The notes below the pieces were generated by a model. That model had not been told where the DNA came from. It did not search any database and saw nothing but the letters and a program-made list of their open reading frames with translations. 64,000 nt of DNA from an uncultured Oscillospiraceae bacterium. Its GTDB lineage: Bacteria; Bacillota; Clostridia; Oscillospirales; Acutalibacteraceae. The stretch lies in assembly GCA_902492455.1 (NCBI GenBank), contig CABULH010000007.1:62001-126000 (forward strand), read 5' to 3'. Within the stretch, counting starts at the first letter, position 1; each line of letters starts with the position of its first letter. Shown piece by piece: positions 18,178-27,158 of the stretch. The translations under genes and the position numbers were made by a program.

Positions 18178-18705
18178 CTATTGATGAACACGGTAAGCCG
18201 TTATCAAGCTGTCCCATGTGACTTTATCCACCTGCCCGTTTTCCGGCAGCGCAAATACATGCTGCAGAACCGCCACTGACTGCTGGGAAGAATCGTCGTG
18301 AACACCGGAAACGCCGGGCGAAGGGAAATTGGTAAAACGGTTGCTGAGGGTATCCAGCATAAACTGGATGGCATAGACCAGATCACCGCTGTCGCCGGGC
18401 ATCACCACATAATCCGGCGAGGGGAACTGAAGCACACTGCTGGGCGGATTTCGGTCGGCACCGGTAGCGGACAGAAAAGCGATGTAGATAGCGTCCCAGG
18501 TGGTTTTATCCACCTCACCCGTGGCGGGCAGACCGGCGATTTCCTGAAATGCCCGCACCGCTTCGGTGGTTTCCGGTCCATAAATACCATCCACCCCGAT
18601 CAGTGGGATCCGCTCATCGGAAAAGGACAGCGCCCGCAGCCAGTTTTGGATTTCTCTAATATATAAGGGTTCATCATGCATAATGTTATTTGGCGGCCAT
18701 TGCAT
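18178..18705 (-). CDS. Peptidoglycan-binding repeat protein
   Basis: A 175-residue protein with two PG_binding_1-type repeats (about 12-75 and 95-172), each with the DGIYGPETTEAVRAFQ-like or VAVLQHVFALPENG core and a TWD ending. No signal peptide or membrane segment is seen, so it may be a structural protein delivered with the forming spore or an assembly protein. The ATG at 18705 is chosen because AAGGAG, inside the end of the upstream gene, lies nine bases away; the ATG at 18723 has no such site. Confidence 0.82.
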   Translation of the reverse strand: MQWPPNNIMHDEPLYIREIQNWLRALSFSDERIPLIGVDGIYGPETTEAVRAFQEIAGLPATGEVDKTTWDAIYIAFLSATGADRNPPSSVLQFPSPDYVVMPGDSGDLVYAIQFMLDTLSNRFTNFPSPGVSGVHDDSSQQSVAVLQHVFALPENGQVDKVTWDSLITAYRVHQ

Positions 18706-18709
18706 AGCT

Positions 18710-20107
18710 TTATTCTCCTTCATTCAGTTCGTAGCCCGGATATTGTCCGGGACGTTTGTTATAACCATAGCGCAGATCGGAATACAGGCTGGCAATCGCA
18801 TCCCAGGTGATGGGGCCGACCAGACCGCTGACCGTCAGACCAAACTGCTCCTGAAATGCTCTTACAGCAGCCTGAGTCTGGTTGCCAAACACCCCTGTGT
18901 CCGGTACGGCAGGGATGGAGGGATAGGTTTCCGAAATAAATGTGAGGTATTGCTGCAGCAGCCGCACATAATCTCCCTGAGAACCGATGCGCAGGACGGT
19001 GCCCGGATATAGAGCCACCCCGCCCTCGAACACCTCTATGGATTCAAAGATGCCGCGATAAGCTCGATAGATATCGTTCCAGGTCAGGCGGCCGACAATG
19101 CCGTCCGGATCTAAACCGTAGGTCTTCTGAAAAGCCACCACCGCTTCATAAGTGGCCTGGTCAAAGGTGCCGGTGACACTGATAGGCGGAACGGTGTTGT
19201 AGAAATCCCCGATAACCGCCAGATAATACTGAATAATCCGCACCTCGTCACCGGTGTCGCCCGCTTGCAACAACTGGGAATATTGCTGTGGTATCTCGTC
19301 CAGGGCGATTCCCTCCGAATCCAATTCCGCCAGCCGCTTAACAGCGGTATAAAGATAACCGATGCGGTACCAGGTGGCTTTGCCGATGATTCCGTCCACA
19401 TCCAGCTTAAACAGACGCTGAAACGTCCGCACAGCGTCATCGGTCTCCTGACCGAAGACACCGTCTACCGGATAAATTTTCGGAATACTGGGATAGTTTC
19501 GGGATATGCGGTTGAGTTGTACCTGTTTGAGACTGACATCGTTTCCCGCATCACCCAACCGCAGCGGAAGACCGGGATAAGAAGGTGTGTTGATCCTCAC
19601 CGGAGCATCTCGGACAATTTCCAAGTCGCTGCCATAGAAGGTAGTAAGAATCTCGTACGGCGTATAGCCGTTTTCCGCCAGCGGAACCGTTCCCCATTGG
19701 GAAAGACCGTCACAAGTGACGGTAGTGCCATTGCAGTATTGGGCGAAAAAAGGTTCAATCGTACCCGGACGGCGTAGATAATCGTTGAAGATCTGATCCA
19801 CAATTTCACTGATATTATCGAAGATATCCCGGTTATGGACGTAAGATTGGTCATATCGTGTGGAATTGGTGATATCAAAGTCATAGCCCATGGAACGGTA
19901 CCACTCGGTATATACTCTGTTCAGCGCAAAGGAAATCTGTACATAAATGTTGGCACGCAGCGCATTTTCCGGCCAGGTGGGATAGATTTCGCTGGAGGCG
20001 ACGTTTTTGATGTAATCCGGAAAGGTTACCGTCACATTCTGAGCAGCAGATGCCGGAGCACCCAAGTGTACGGTAATAAACCGGGGGATATACGGTTCTC
20101 CGGTCAA
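18710..20107 (-). CDS. SpoIID-like protein with three peptidoglycan-binding repeats
   Basis: Residues about 1-160 resemble the SpoIID/LytB domain (PDYIKNVASSEIYPTWPENALRAN is shortened here; key parts are IKNVASSE, WPENALRA and a Tyr-rich segment with YDQSY). Three PG_binding_1 repeats follow (about 190-265, 280-360, 375-455), each ending in TW-[YN/D]-x-I. SpoIID enzymes are lytic transglycosylases used in engulfment. This copy lacks a signal peptide or anchor, which is unusual. The gene is co-directional with and 25 bases downstream of the Pro/Glu-rich gene. Confidence 0.82.
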   Translation of the reverse strand: MTGEPYIPRFITVHLGAPASAAQNVTVTFPDYIKNVASSEIYPTWPENALRANIYVQISFALNRVYTEWYRSMGYDFDITNSTRYDQSYVHNRDIFDNISEIVDQIFNDYLRRPGTIEPFFAQYCNGTTVTCDGLSQWGTVPLAENGYTPYEILTTFYGSDLEIVRDAPVRINTPSYPGLPLRLGDAGNDVSLKQVQLNRISRNYPSIPKIYPVDGVFGQETDDAVRTFQRLFKLDVDGIIGKATWYRIGYLYTAVKRLAELDSEGIALDEIPQQYSQLLQAGDTGDEVRIIQYYLAVIGDFYNTVPPISVTGTFDQATYEAVVAFQKTYGLDPDGIVGRLTWNDIYRAYRGIFESIEVFEGGVALYPGTVLRIGSQGDYVRLLQQYLTFISETYPSIPAVPDTGVFGNQTQAAVRAFQEQFGLTVSGLVGPITWDAIASLYSDLRYGYNKRPGQYPGYELNEGE

Positions 20108-20132
20108 CGTGATTTCTCCTTTCTAAAAGTTC

Positions 20133-20948
20133 CTAATCCAGCTCGACGGGCCCGGATTCCGGGAATTCCAGCATACCGCTGGGAACCTGTTCCGGCAGCG
20201 GAACCATCTCCACAGGTTGAACGGCTGTTATACCGCCATAAATCGGGACGTTCAGATTGCGCACGGAATAGTACCCTTCGGCATCCGATTGAATGATATA
20301 AGAAGTATAGGGATGATCGGTTCCGGGCTGCATGGAAAGCTCCCGACTGACGGTAGGGAGGGGAACCACAGGAGATAATCCACTGATATCCGTCTCCATC
20401 ATCCGGACGACTTTTTCTCCGTCGCCATCCTTTCGCGTAATTGTGATAAAGGCTCCCGGTACCGGAATTGCTTGACGAGCGGTGAAAGTACGCACCTGAA
20501 TATACCCGGTATCCGTTTCCGCCTCGTCATCCTGATAGTTTTCTTCCTCCTCGTTCATCTCCGGCATCGCCTCGCTTTGGTCGGACGAGGAGTCCTGTGC
20601 CGGTGCCATTGGGGAGGCGTCCGGCACCAGGGGACGGGAGGGCAGTTCTACCGTATTCTCTGCGGTAAACATATTCTCCACTTCCTGCTCTTCCTCTCTC
20701 ATCACCGGCTCTGCGTTAGCGGGAACCGGCGCAGAAACCACCGGAACGGGGAAATCCATTACCGGTGAGACCGGCTGCACTGCGGTTTGTACCGCTGCTT
20801 TCTCCGATAAAGCCGGCACCTTTTTATCTTCTTCGGTTGGCAGTATACGGGAGGCATTTTTGCGGTAAAAACTCATCAGTTCTTTGTTGTACTGAGCGAT
20901 CAGGGCGTCCAGATCTTTTCCGGATCCGCCTGGAATTGATTTGCTCAT
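20133..20948 (-). CDS. Hypothetical protein with Pro/Glu-rich linker and C-terminal carboxypeptidase-regulatory-like fold
   Basis: A 271-residue protein of unknown function. About the first 30 residues contain KDLDALIAQYNKELMSFYRK, a short helical segment. Residues about 35-150 are low-complexity Pro/Ala/Glu/Asp sequence, probably disordered. The last 115 resemble a beta-sandwich with YIQVRTFTARQAIPVPGA and AEGYYSVRNLNVP, as in carboxypeptidase-regulatory repeats. The ATG at 20948 follows AGAAAGG; the in-frame extension upstream is hydrophobic and lacks a site. It is probably first in an operon with the SpoIID-like gene. Confidence 0.72.
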   Translation of the reverse strand: MSKSIPGGSGKDLDALIAQYNKELMSFYRKNASRILPTEEDKKVPALSEKAAVQTAVQPVSPVMDFPVPVVSAPVPANAEPVMREEEQEVENMFTAENTVELPSRPLVPDASPMAPAQDSSSDQSEAMPEMNEEEENYQDDEAETDTGYIQVRTFTARQAIPVPGAFITITRKDGDGEKVVRMMETDISGLSPVVPLPTVSRELSMQPGTDHPYTSYIIQSDAEGYYSVRNLNVPIYGGITAVQPVEMVPLPEQVPSGMLEFPESGPVELD

Positions 20949-21139
20949 GTTTCCACGCACCTTTCTCTCGTCCATAGAAATCGATATCCCATACATATGA
21001 AAAAAGATCGAAAAACATACCAAGCCCTCCGGATGGAATTGTCAAATGGCCGGGAGGATGGTATACTGAATGAAACGATGCCGACAAGAATCGGCAAAAT
21101 CTGTGTGAGCAGAGTGATGGAAGGGAAGGAAGAGCCGAA

Positions 21140-21793
21140 ATGGCGCGTATTTGCATAGTGGAGGACGATCCGCATATTGCCCGGATGATTGAAGCCACTC
21201 TTTCTATCGGCGGATACGAAAGCCGCATTTGCGGGGATGGACTGCAGGCGGTGGGAGAAATACTGCAGGGCAATTACGATATGGTTCTGCTGGATGTGAT
21301 GCTGCCCGGAATGGATGGCTTTGAAATAATCGGACACCTGCGCACAAAGGATATACCAGTGATTTTTCTCACCGCCAAGCAGGATGTTTCCGACAAAGTA
21401 AAGGGGCTGCGGCTGGGGGCGGAGGATTATATCGTCAAGCCCTTTGAAGCCATGGAACTGCTGGCTCGGGTAGAGGTAGTGCTCCGCCGCACCAATCGCG
21501 GACGCAATGTGCTGCAGTATCAGAATATTGTGGTGAACATCGACGAGCACACCGTAAAAAAATCCGGAGAAGCGGTGGCACTGACCCCAAAGGAATTCGA
21601 TGTACTGGTCTTCTTTCTGCAGAATCCGGACATCCTGCTTACCAGGGAACGGCTGCTGGAATCGGTTTGGGGGTATGGTTTTGCCGGCGAATCTCGCACA
21701 GTGGATATCCATGTACAGCAAATGCGCCGAAAAATGGGACTGCAGAAGCATCTGATTACCATCCCGAAGCTGGGCTACCGGCTGGAGAAATAA
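21140..21793 (+). CDS. OmpR/PhoB-type response regulator
   Basis: A 217-residue regulator. The receiver has acidic residues VEDDPH, the phospho-acceptor Asp in VLLDVMLPGMDG, and the switch Lys in FLTAKQ. The C-terminal winged helix has LTPKEFDVL and SRTVDIHVQQMRRKM. It lies 18 bases upstream of its histidine kinase and is divergent from the SpoIID-like cluster, so it may control either direction. No target site was identified. Confidence 0.95.
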   Translation: MARICIVEDDPHIARMIEATLSIGGYESRICGDGLQAVGEILQGNYDMVLLDVMLPGMDGFEIIGHLRTKDIPVIFLTAKQDVSDKVKGLRLGAEDYIVKPFEAMELLARVEVVLRRTNRGRNVLQYQNIVVNIDEHTVKKSGEAVALTPKEFDVLVFFLQNPDILLTRERLLESVWGYGFAGESRTVDIHVQQMRRKMGLQKHLITIPKLGYRLEK

Positions 21794-21811
21794 GCCGGAG
21801 GAGGTTGCGGC

Positions 21812-23245
21812 GTGAAACTATGGCAAAAAATCTTTATCAGCACGCTGCTGCTGGTAATCCTGGCCGTGGATGTGACGGCGGTTTTGCTGCTGACGAATAA
21901 TCATCGGCTGATGGTGCGTCGAGAACAGGAACGGGCGGCTTCAGAGTATGCCTATCTTTCCGCCTCGCTGAAAGATTATGTGCTGTATACCCGGCTGCAG
22001 TACAATCGGATTCTGCTGAGTGAAGAGGAAACCGCAGACGCGGTAAAAACCGCTCTACAAAACAGCGGTAAAAACCGTAAAAGCGGCATATCGTTATATT
22101 ATGGCGAGCAGCAGATGGCCACTACTTCTCTCTGCCCTCAGGAAATAGAACGCCGGTTATTGGATCAAATACATGGGGAAGAGCGGGTATCCGCCATATT
22201 GGAAAATGACGGCTGCTATTATGTTCTCACCGCCTCCGAAATACAGCTGGAAGGACGGCTGTATCGCCTCGTAGCCGCCACAGATATAACGGAGGTGTTT
22301 GATCTGCGCTCCAGTCAAATACGCTATGTGCAATGGATGAGCATCGTCTGTGCGCTGACCGTGGCCTGTATTCTGCTTATTCTGGTTTTCTGGCTGTTGT
22401 CACCGCTGGATAAAATCAATCACAGCATGCGGCGGATCGCCCGGGGCAACTATCGAGAGCGGCTGCCGGCCAAAGGATCGGGCGAACTGGCGGAGCTGTC
22501 GAGAACCATGAACATTATGGCGGATGCTGTGGAAAAGAACGTGGAAGGTTTGGAACGAGTGGCGGATGAGCGGAAAACCTTCATCGATAATTTAGCCCAC
22601 GAGATGAAAACACCGCTTACCTCCATTTTGGGATTTGCGGATATTCTCAGGATCAAACGGGTGGTGACGGATAAGGAACGTCAGGATTACGCCAGCGTCA
22701 TTGTGGAGGAGGCCAAGCGGCTGCGGGCGCTATCCGGAAAACTGATGGAGCTGATCACCGTCGGCGGCGCCCAACTGGATCTGCAGAGCGTGTCTCTCCG
22801 CGAGATCCTTCAGGAAACCGCCGTGTCCCTCCACCCGCTTTTAACGGAACGAGACGTTCATCTGAACTGTGCGGCGCCGAACGTATATGTATCAGCGGAT
22901 CGGGAATTGTTCAAATCTTTGCTGTACAATTTGGTGGACAACGCAGCCAAGGCATCTGCGCCCGGACAGACCGTAGAGATTATATCCGGCTATCGGAACA
23001 GACTTCTGTATATCGATGTGCGGGACAGGGGCATCGGTATCCCCGAAAAGGAACTGAAACGTGTGATGCAGCCCTTTTACATGGTGGATAAGGTACGGAC
23101 CAGAAAATCCGGCGGCGCGGGACTCGGACTGGCGCTGTGCGTCAACATCGCCCGGCTACATCATGCCACCCTTTCCATCCAGAGCAAGGTGGGGAAGGGC
23201 ACCTGCGTTTCCATATTATTTGACGAGGAGGCGGAACTGTCTTGA
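21812..23245 (+). CDS. Membrane sensor histidine kinase
   Basis: A 477-residue kinase starting at GTG with GGAGG upstream. Order: TM1 (about 9-29), an extracytoplasmic sensor of about 140 residues, TM2 (about 176-198), HAMP (about 199-250), dimerisation/phospho-acceptor helix AHEMKTPLTS with His near 262, and HATPase_c with NLVDNAAKAS, DRGIGIP and GGAGLGLALC. The ligand is unknown. The stop overlaps the TTG start of the next gene, so all three genes form one operon. Confidence 0.95.
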   Translation: MKLWQKIFISTLLLVILAVDVTAVLLLTNNHRLMVRREQERAASEYAYLSASLKDYVLYTRLQYNRILLSEEETADAVKTALQNSGKNRKSGISLYYGEQQMATTSLCPQEIERRLLDQIHGEERVSAILENDGCYYVLTASEIQLEGRLYRLVAATDITEVFDLRSSQIRYVQWMSIVCALTVACILLILVFWLLSPLDKINHSMRRIARGNYRERLPAKGSGELAELSRTMNIMADAVEKNVEGLERVADERKTFIDNLAHEMKTPLTSILGFADILRIKRVVTDKERQDYASVIVEEAKRLRALSGKLMELITVGGAQLDLQSVSLREILQETAVSLHPLLTERDVHLNCAAPNVYVSADRELFKSLLYNLVDNAAKASAPGQTVEIISGYRNRLLYIDVRDRGIGIPEKELKRVMQPFYMVDKVRTRKSGGAGLGLALCVNIARLHHATLSIQSKVGKGTCVSILFDEEAELS

Positions 23246-24135
23246 AACGGCCTTTGACAAGAAAGCAACGATCACGGCTGGGGCTGTGTCTGATGCTTCT
23301 GCTTTCCAGCGCCATTATTGGCGGCGGTTTGCTGGCAGCGGTTTGGATGGACAAGCTGGTTCCTTCCTTTACCAACGAGATCATCCGTCTGGCAGATGAT
23401 GACACGGCAACGCCGTTGTTTTCCTGGAATGATAATACTAACCTTTCGATCTATCCCTGGAGTCAGTTTAATGCCGCCAAGAGCCGTCCGATCAATGACA
23501 GAGAAATGGAGATTCTCCGTGCGGGAACGGCGGATTCCTATATATACAGCATACTTGGAGAGAAACAGAACCGTGTCGATGACACGCTGCTCCGTCAGTT
23601 TGTGGTGGGAGATGAAGCCAGCGACAGCGAACGATATATGTTCCTCAAAGATGCTGTGGTTACCTTAACCGACGGAAGACGGTATATGATGAACTCCGCC
23701 GCTGCAGAATCCACCGGAACCGTCGCCTATCTCCATTTTAAAGATATCGATGCAGAACCGGCGACAAAAGAGGAGTTTAACGCCGCCTACCAACAGGTGG
23801 AAGAATACTTGAAAGAGTTTTATCAAGCCTATATTCTCTTTTATGAACACACGGAAATGAATAAAATTGTCCCTGTGGATAAAGAAGTCGTTGCCTTTTT
23901 TGAAAAGATGCTCTACACCCTGCAGTTGTGGCAAGCAATAGCCGCCGAATATAATCAATCCCTTTGTTCTGAGGTTCTTGGTTTCGCTATGGACAAAGGT
24001 TTCGCTGAACCGGAACTGCTGTCGGCCGACTCGGAGTTACTGCTGATTTATACACTGGATTACAATATCCGGATGATTTTATTTCTAGAGCCGAAAAATA
24101 TGGATTTCGTCGGCTACAGTATTCAGGTGGAATAG
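23242..24135 (+). CDS. Membrane-anchored hypothetical protein of the two-component operon
   Basis: A 297-residue protein with a basic N-terminus and one membrane segment (about 14-35). The rest is predicted outside the membrane, with acidic and aromatic sequence and no recognised domain. The TTG start overlaps the kinase stop (TTGA), so translation is coupled. Position suggests an accessory sensor or regulated envelope protein for the kinase (inference). Confidence 0.75.
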   Translation: MKRPLTRKQRSRLGLCLMLLLSSAIIGGGLLAAVWMDKLVPSFTNEIIRLADDDTATPLFSWNDNTNLSIYPWSQFNAAKSRPINDREMEILRAGTADSYIYSILGEKQNRVDDTLLRQFVVGDEASDSERYMFLKDAVVTLTDGRRYMMNSAAAESTGTVAYLHFKDIDAEPATKEEFNAAYQQVEEYLKEFYQAYILFYEHTEMNKIVPVDKEVVAFFEKMLYTLQLWQAIAAEYNQSLCSEVLGFAMDKGFAEPELLSADSELLLIYTLDYNIRMILFLEPKNMDFVGYSIQVE

Positions 24136-24185
24136 GAGAGACGGCTGAAAAGCGGAAATTCTCTGTGTTTTTTCTTTCTCTGGTG

Positions 24186-24214
24186 TTGACATCCGAAAAC
24201 GAAAATGCTATTAT
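24186..24214 (+). promoter_or_regulatory. Promoter of tRNA-Ser(UGA)
   Basis: A perfect TTGACA box (24186-24191), 17-base spacer and TATTAT (24209-24214), followed directly by a second AT-rich match. It starts 46 bases before the tRNA. Confidence 0.8.
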
Positions 24215-24231
24215 AATACGCGTCACTGAAC

Positions 24232-24318
24232 GGAGAGGTGTCCGAGCGGTTTATGGAGCTGGTCTTGAAAACCAGTGACTCGTCAGAGCCAAGGGTTCGA
24301 ATCCCTTCCTCTCCGCCA
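24232..24318 (+). tRNA. tRNA-Ser (anticodon UGA)
   Basis: Acceptor arms GGAGAGG and CCTCTCC pair, discriminator G and CCA are encoded. The anticodon loop CTTGAAA between CTGGT and ACCAG gives TGA (Ser, UCN codons). A long variable arm typical of tRNA-Ser is present. Confidence 0.96.
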
Positions 24319-24347
24319 CACCTTATCCTAAGTACGGAGGACGGAAA

Positions 24348-25232
24348 ATGATTCGAGCGGCTGTTGTTGGATATGGAAATATCGGGCATTCTGTGCTGGA
24401 AGCCATTCTTTCCACTTCCGATATACAGGCAGCGGGTATTGTCAGCCGCAGCCTGACGGAAGAAAAGGTACAAGAAGTTCCGGTGGTCAGAGATATCCAT
24501 CAGCTGAAGAATGTGGATGTTGCCATTCTTTGTTCTCCCAGTCGTGCTGTTCCGGATCTGGCCGCCGCTTTGCTGGCTGAGGGAATTCGTACGGTGGACA
24601 GTTATGATATCCATGCTACGGTTTTTGATGTTCACGAACGGCTGGATCATATCGCTAAGGAGCACGGCACCGCTTCTATCATGTCGGCCGGGTGGGATCC
24701 TGGCAGCGATTCTATGATCCGCGCACTTTTGGAAGCCATGGCTCCCAAGGGCATCACCTACACCAATTTTGGACCTGGTATGAGTATGGGACATACAGTG
24801 GCTGTTAAGGCTATATCAGGAGTGAAGAACGCTCTGTCTATGACCATCCCATTGGGAACCGGCCTTCATCGCCGTATGGTGTATGTGGAGTTGGAAAAGG
24901 GAGCGGATTTTGAATCGGTCGCTTCCGCTATCAAGAATGATGAATACTTCCGTCATGACGAAACTCATGTGATACAGGTTTCGGATGTGGATGCTCTTAA
25001 GGATATGGGGCACGGTGTGGATTTGACCCGCAAAGGTGTTTCTGGCTCTACACAAAATCAGCGGATGGGTTTTACCATGTCCATCAACAATCCTGCTTTG
25101 ACTGGACAAATCTTGGTGGCTGCGGCTCGGGCTGTGATGAAACAGCGTCCAGGTTGCTATACGATGATTGAAATCGCCCCAATGGATCTGCTGGCGGGAG
25201 ATAAGGAAGATTTGATCCGCCGCTTGGTTTAA
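24348..25232 (+). CDS. ddh: meso-Diaminopimelate dehydrogenase
   Basis: NADPH-dependent enzyme making meso-diaminopimelate from tetrahydrodipicolinate in one step, feeding lysine and peptidoglycan synthesis. The N-terminal Rossmann motif is VVGYGNIG. Family blocks CSPSRAVPD, TVDSYDIHA and SAGWDPGSDS are present. The 294-residue length is close to the usual value of about 320. It sits alone between two tRNA-Ser genes, 29 bases after the first, so it may share that tRNA's transcript. Confidence 0.94.
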   Translation: MIRAAVVGYGNIGHSVLEAILSTSDIQAAGIVSRSLTEEKVQEVPVVRDIHQLKNVDVAILCSPSRAVPDLAAALLAEGIRTVDSYDIHATVFDVHERLDHIAKEHGTASIMSAGWDPGSDSMIRALLEAMAPKGITYTNFGPGMSMGHTVAVKAISGVKNALSMTIPLGTGLHRRMVYVELEKGADFESVASAIKNDEYFRHDETHVIQVSDVDALKDMGHGVDLTRKGVSGSTQNQRMGFTMSINNPALTGQILVAAARAVMKQRPGCYTMIEIAPMDLLAGDKEDLIRRLV

Positions 25233-25282
25233 TCACAATTCAATAGGTATGCCGTTCGCTCACCGCGTCCGGCTATCCATAC

Positions 25283-25373
25283 GGAGAAGTACTCAAGTTG
25301 GTGACGAGGCGCCCCTGCTAAGGGCGTAGGTCGGGTAACCGGCGCGAGGGTTCGAGTCCCTCCTTCTCCGCCA
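25283..25373 (+). tRNA. tRNA-Ser (anticodon GCU)
   Basis: Acceptor arms GGAGAAG and CTTCTCC pair, with discriminator G and encoded CCA. The anticodon loop CTGCTAA between CGCCC and GGGCG gives GCT (Ser, AGC/AGU). A long variable arm is present. Confidence 0.96.
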
Positions 25374-25380
25374 GTGGCGA

Positions 25381-25423
25381 AACCTGACGAAAAAGCTGAA
25401 ATTGCTTTTTCATCAGGTTTTTG
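25381..25423 (+). terminator. Rho-independent terminator after tRNA-Ser
   Basis: A 16-base stem with one mismatch (25381-25396 with 25404-25419), seven-base loop and a T run. Confidence 0.88.
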
Positions 25424-25470
25424 CTGTAATGAATGAAGATAATTTCATTTTTTATTGGAAGAAGGAAGAA

Positions 25471-25581
25471 ATGATTTTCATGAGAATGCCAACTCATTGT
25501 GGTAATGAATCCTGTTCTTCATTTATGGTTGCAGACGATTTTAACTATCTTGCACATCATACTGGTGGTTTTGAAGAATAA
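25471..25581 (+). CDS. Candidate 36-residue small protein
   Basis: An ATG preceded by GAAGGAAGAA opens a 36-codon frame. The peptide has two cysteines in its N-terminal half (HCGNESC) and ends NYLAHHTGGFEE. It is the only plausible gene in the 314-base space between the tRNA-Ser and the glycosyltransferase operon; the rest is AT-rich with no other structure seen. It could be a real small protein or a remnant of a longer gene. No family is recognised. Confidence 0.3.
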   Translation: MIFMRMPTHCGNESCSSFMVADDFNYLAHHTGGFEE

Positions 25582-25687
25582 GATACTAATATCAATGCAG
25601 GCAACATTTAAACGCATGAAAAGCGCATTAGCGTTCGCAGAGAATGACTTATCGGACAGAATACAGTGAGGTATAAAGGAAGTAGAA

Positions 25688-26404
25688 ATGAAAGTATTGC
25701 TTATCGTTCCAGCGTACAATGAGGAGCAAAATATTCTGGGTGTAGTCAAGCGAATACGCTCTTATCGGACAAGCTGTCCCTATCATCTGGATTACGTCGT
25801 TATTAACGACGGTTCCACCGATGGAACGGAAAGAATTTGCCGGGAAAACGGCATCCATCATATTACTCTCATACAAAACCTTGGAATAGGCGGCGCCATT
25901 CAAACCGGATACTTATATGCCCGGAGAGAAGGATATGATATCGCTGTACAATTCGACGGGGACGGCCAACATGATTTGGAATGCCTCCCTCAGTTGATTG
26001 AACCCATAATTCAGAATAAACTGGACTTTTGTATTGGATCAAGATTTATAGACAATTCCAGTTCCTTTCAGTCAACGAAACTGCGTAGAATAGGCATTCA
26101 GTATCTTTCCGGTCTCATTCGGCTCTTTTCCCATTATAAAATAACCGATCCCACCTCTGGTTTTCGCGCTGCCAACAAGGATGTAATCGGGTTACTGGCC
26201 GATTTTTATCCCACCGATTATCCTGAACCGGAGTCCATCATCCAAATCTCTAAAATGAGATATCGCCTCGGTGAGGTTCAAGTCAATATGTTCGAACGGG
26301 AGGGCGGCGTCTCCTCAATACGATCATGGAAATCCCTCTATTATATGATTAAGGTCAGTGTGGCTATTATATGCGCCAGTCTGCAGAGAGGACGAAAAAA
26401 ATGA
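25688..26404 (+). CDS. Glycosyltransferase family 2 (polyprenyl-phosphate sugar synthase-like)
   Basis: A 238-residue GT-A enzyme resembling dolichol-phosphate mannose synthase and GtrB. Seen are VPAYNEEQNI, the nucleotide-sugar motif INDGSTDGT, the metal-binding region QFDGDGQHD, and the acceptor-side DPTSGFRAANK. It is expected to load a sugar on undecaprenyl phosphate at the inner membrane face. No C-terminal membrane helices are present. It heads a four-gene operon with overlapping ends. AAAGGAAG precedes the ATG. Confidence 0.9.
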   Translation: MKVLLIVPAYNEEQNILGVVKRIRSYRTSCPYHLDYVVINDGSTDGTERICRENGIHHITLIQNLGIGGAIQTGYLYARREGYDIAVQFDGDGQHDLECLPQLIEPIIQNKLDFCIGSRFIDNSSSFQSTKLRRIGIQYLSGLIRLFSHYKITDPTSGFRAANKDVIGLLADFYPTDYPEPESIIQISKMRYRLGEVQVNMFEREGGVSSIRSWKSLYYMIKVSVAIICASLQRGRKK

Positions 26405-26766
26405 CTCTTTTATTAAGAATAGAATTGATTATTTTGGCCGTTGCAGCTATTGTTTTTGTTGTCCATACCGTCAACAAGCGAATTCTGCTGTTGAAATACT
26501 CGCTTATCTGGCTGTTGATATCGCTGGTGCTCATCATTGCCGCATGTTTCCCTAAAATCGCTTTTTCCGTAACCGCTTTGGTAGGGATTGAAACACCCTC
26601 CAACCTCATCTTTTTTTTGGCAATACTATCATTGCTGGGTATCTGTTTTTCTCTTTCCGTCATCGTATCCAAGCAGACCGAAAAAATGAAAAAACTGGTT
26701 CAGACTTTGTCACTGGATCATTATGAATGGAAGGGACTTGATGAGGATGACAAAGAGGAGGGGTAA
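26401..26766 (+). CDS. DUF2304 family membrane protein
   Basis: A 121-residue protein with three hydrophobic segments (about 3-20, 30-50, 65-85) and a charged tail, in the style of DUF2304 proteins that regularly neighbour GT2 genes. The ATG overlaps the stop of the GT2 gene (ATGA) and is preceded by AGAGAGGA. It probably anchors or assists the soluble GT2 enzyme at the membrane (inference from context). Confidence 0.75.
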   Translation: MTLLLRIELIILAVAAIVFVVHTVNKRILLLKYSLIWLLISLVLIIAACFPKIAFSVTALVGIETPSNLIFFLAILSLLGICFSLSVIVSKQTEKMKKLVQTLSLDHYEWKGLDEDDKEEG

Positions 26767-26770
26767 TCAG

Positions 26771-27130
26771 GTGGTTCTTATATTAATGTTCGCTGTTTAT
26801 GCGCTTTTGTCCGCCGGAGGATTGATTCTATTCAAAATGGGTGGACAGGATACCGCTATTCAGTCCAGTTCCTCCGGACTCTCCTTGTTATTGTCCTGGA
26901 AAATGCTCGCGGGTATTTTATGCTACATGCTTAGTTTTGTGCTCTGGCTTCTCATCGTCAGTAAAACGCAGCTTTCATTTGCTATGCCTCTCTCAGTCGG
27001 CGTTGTCAATATCCTCGTGTTTCTGGGTTCAGCGCGGTATCTCCATGAAGAAATCACCCCTTTGAAAATGATAGGGCTGGGCGTGATCATCGTCGGGCTT
27101 TTCCTCATCACGACAGGCGGCAGAAAATAG
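26771..27130 (+). CDS. EamA/SMR-type four-helix membrane protein, possible polyprenyl-sugar flippase
   Basis: A 119-residue protein with four membrane helices similar to half-size EamA/ArnE-ArnF proteins, which flip undecaprenyl-linked sugars. Typical sequence is the central LSFAMPLSVGVVNILVF and the late GLGVIIVGLFLI. The GTG start at 26771 is chosen because GAGGAGGGG lies seven bases upstream; an earlier ATG (26747) overlaps the DUF2304 gene. Its place between a GT2 and a GT39 gene supports the flippase idea. Confidence 0.75.
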   Translation: MVLILMFAVYALLSAGGLILFKMGGQDTAIQSSSSGLSLLLSWKMLAGILCYMLSFVLWLLIVSKTQLSFAMPLSVGVVNILVFLGSARYLHEEITPLKMIGLGVIIVGLFLITTGGRK

Positions 27131-27158
27131 TAGAGATAGGAAGGAGGGGCGCATTCGT

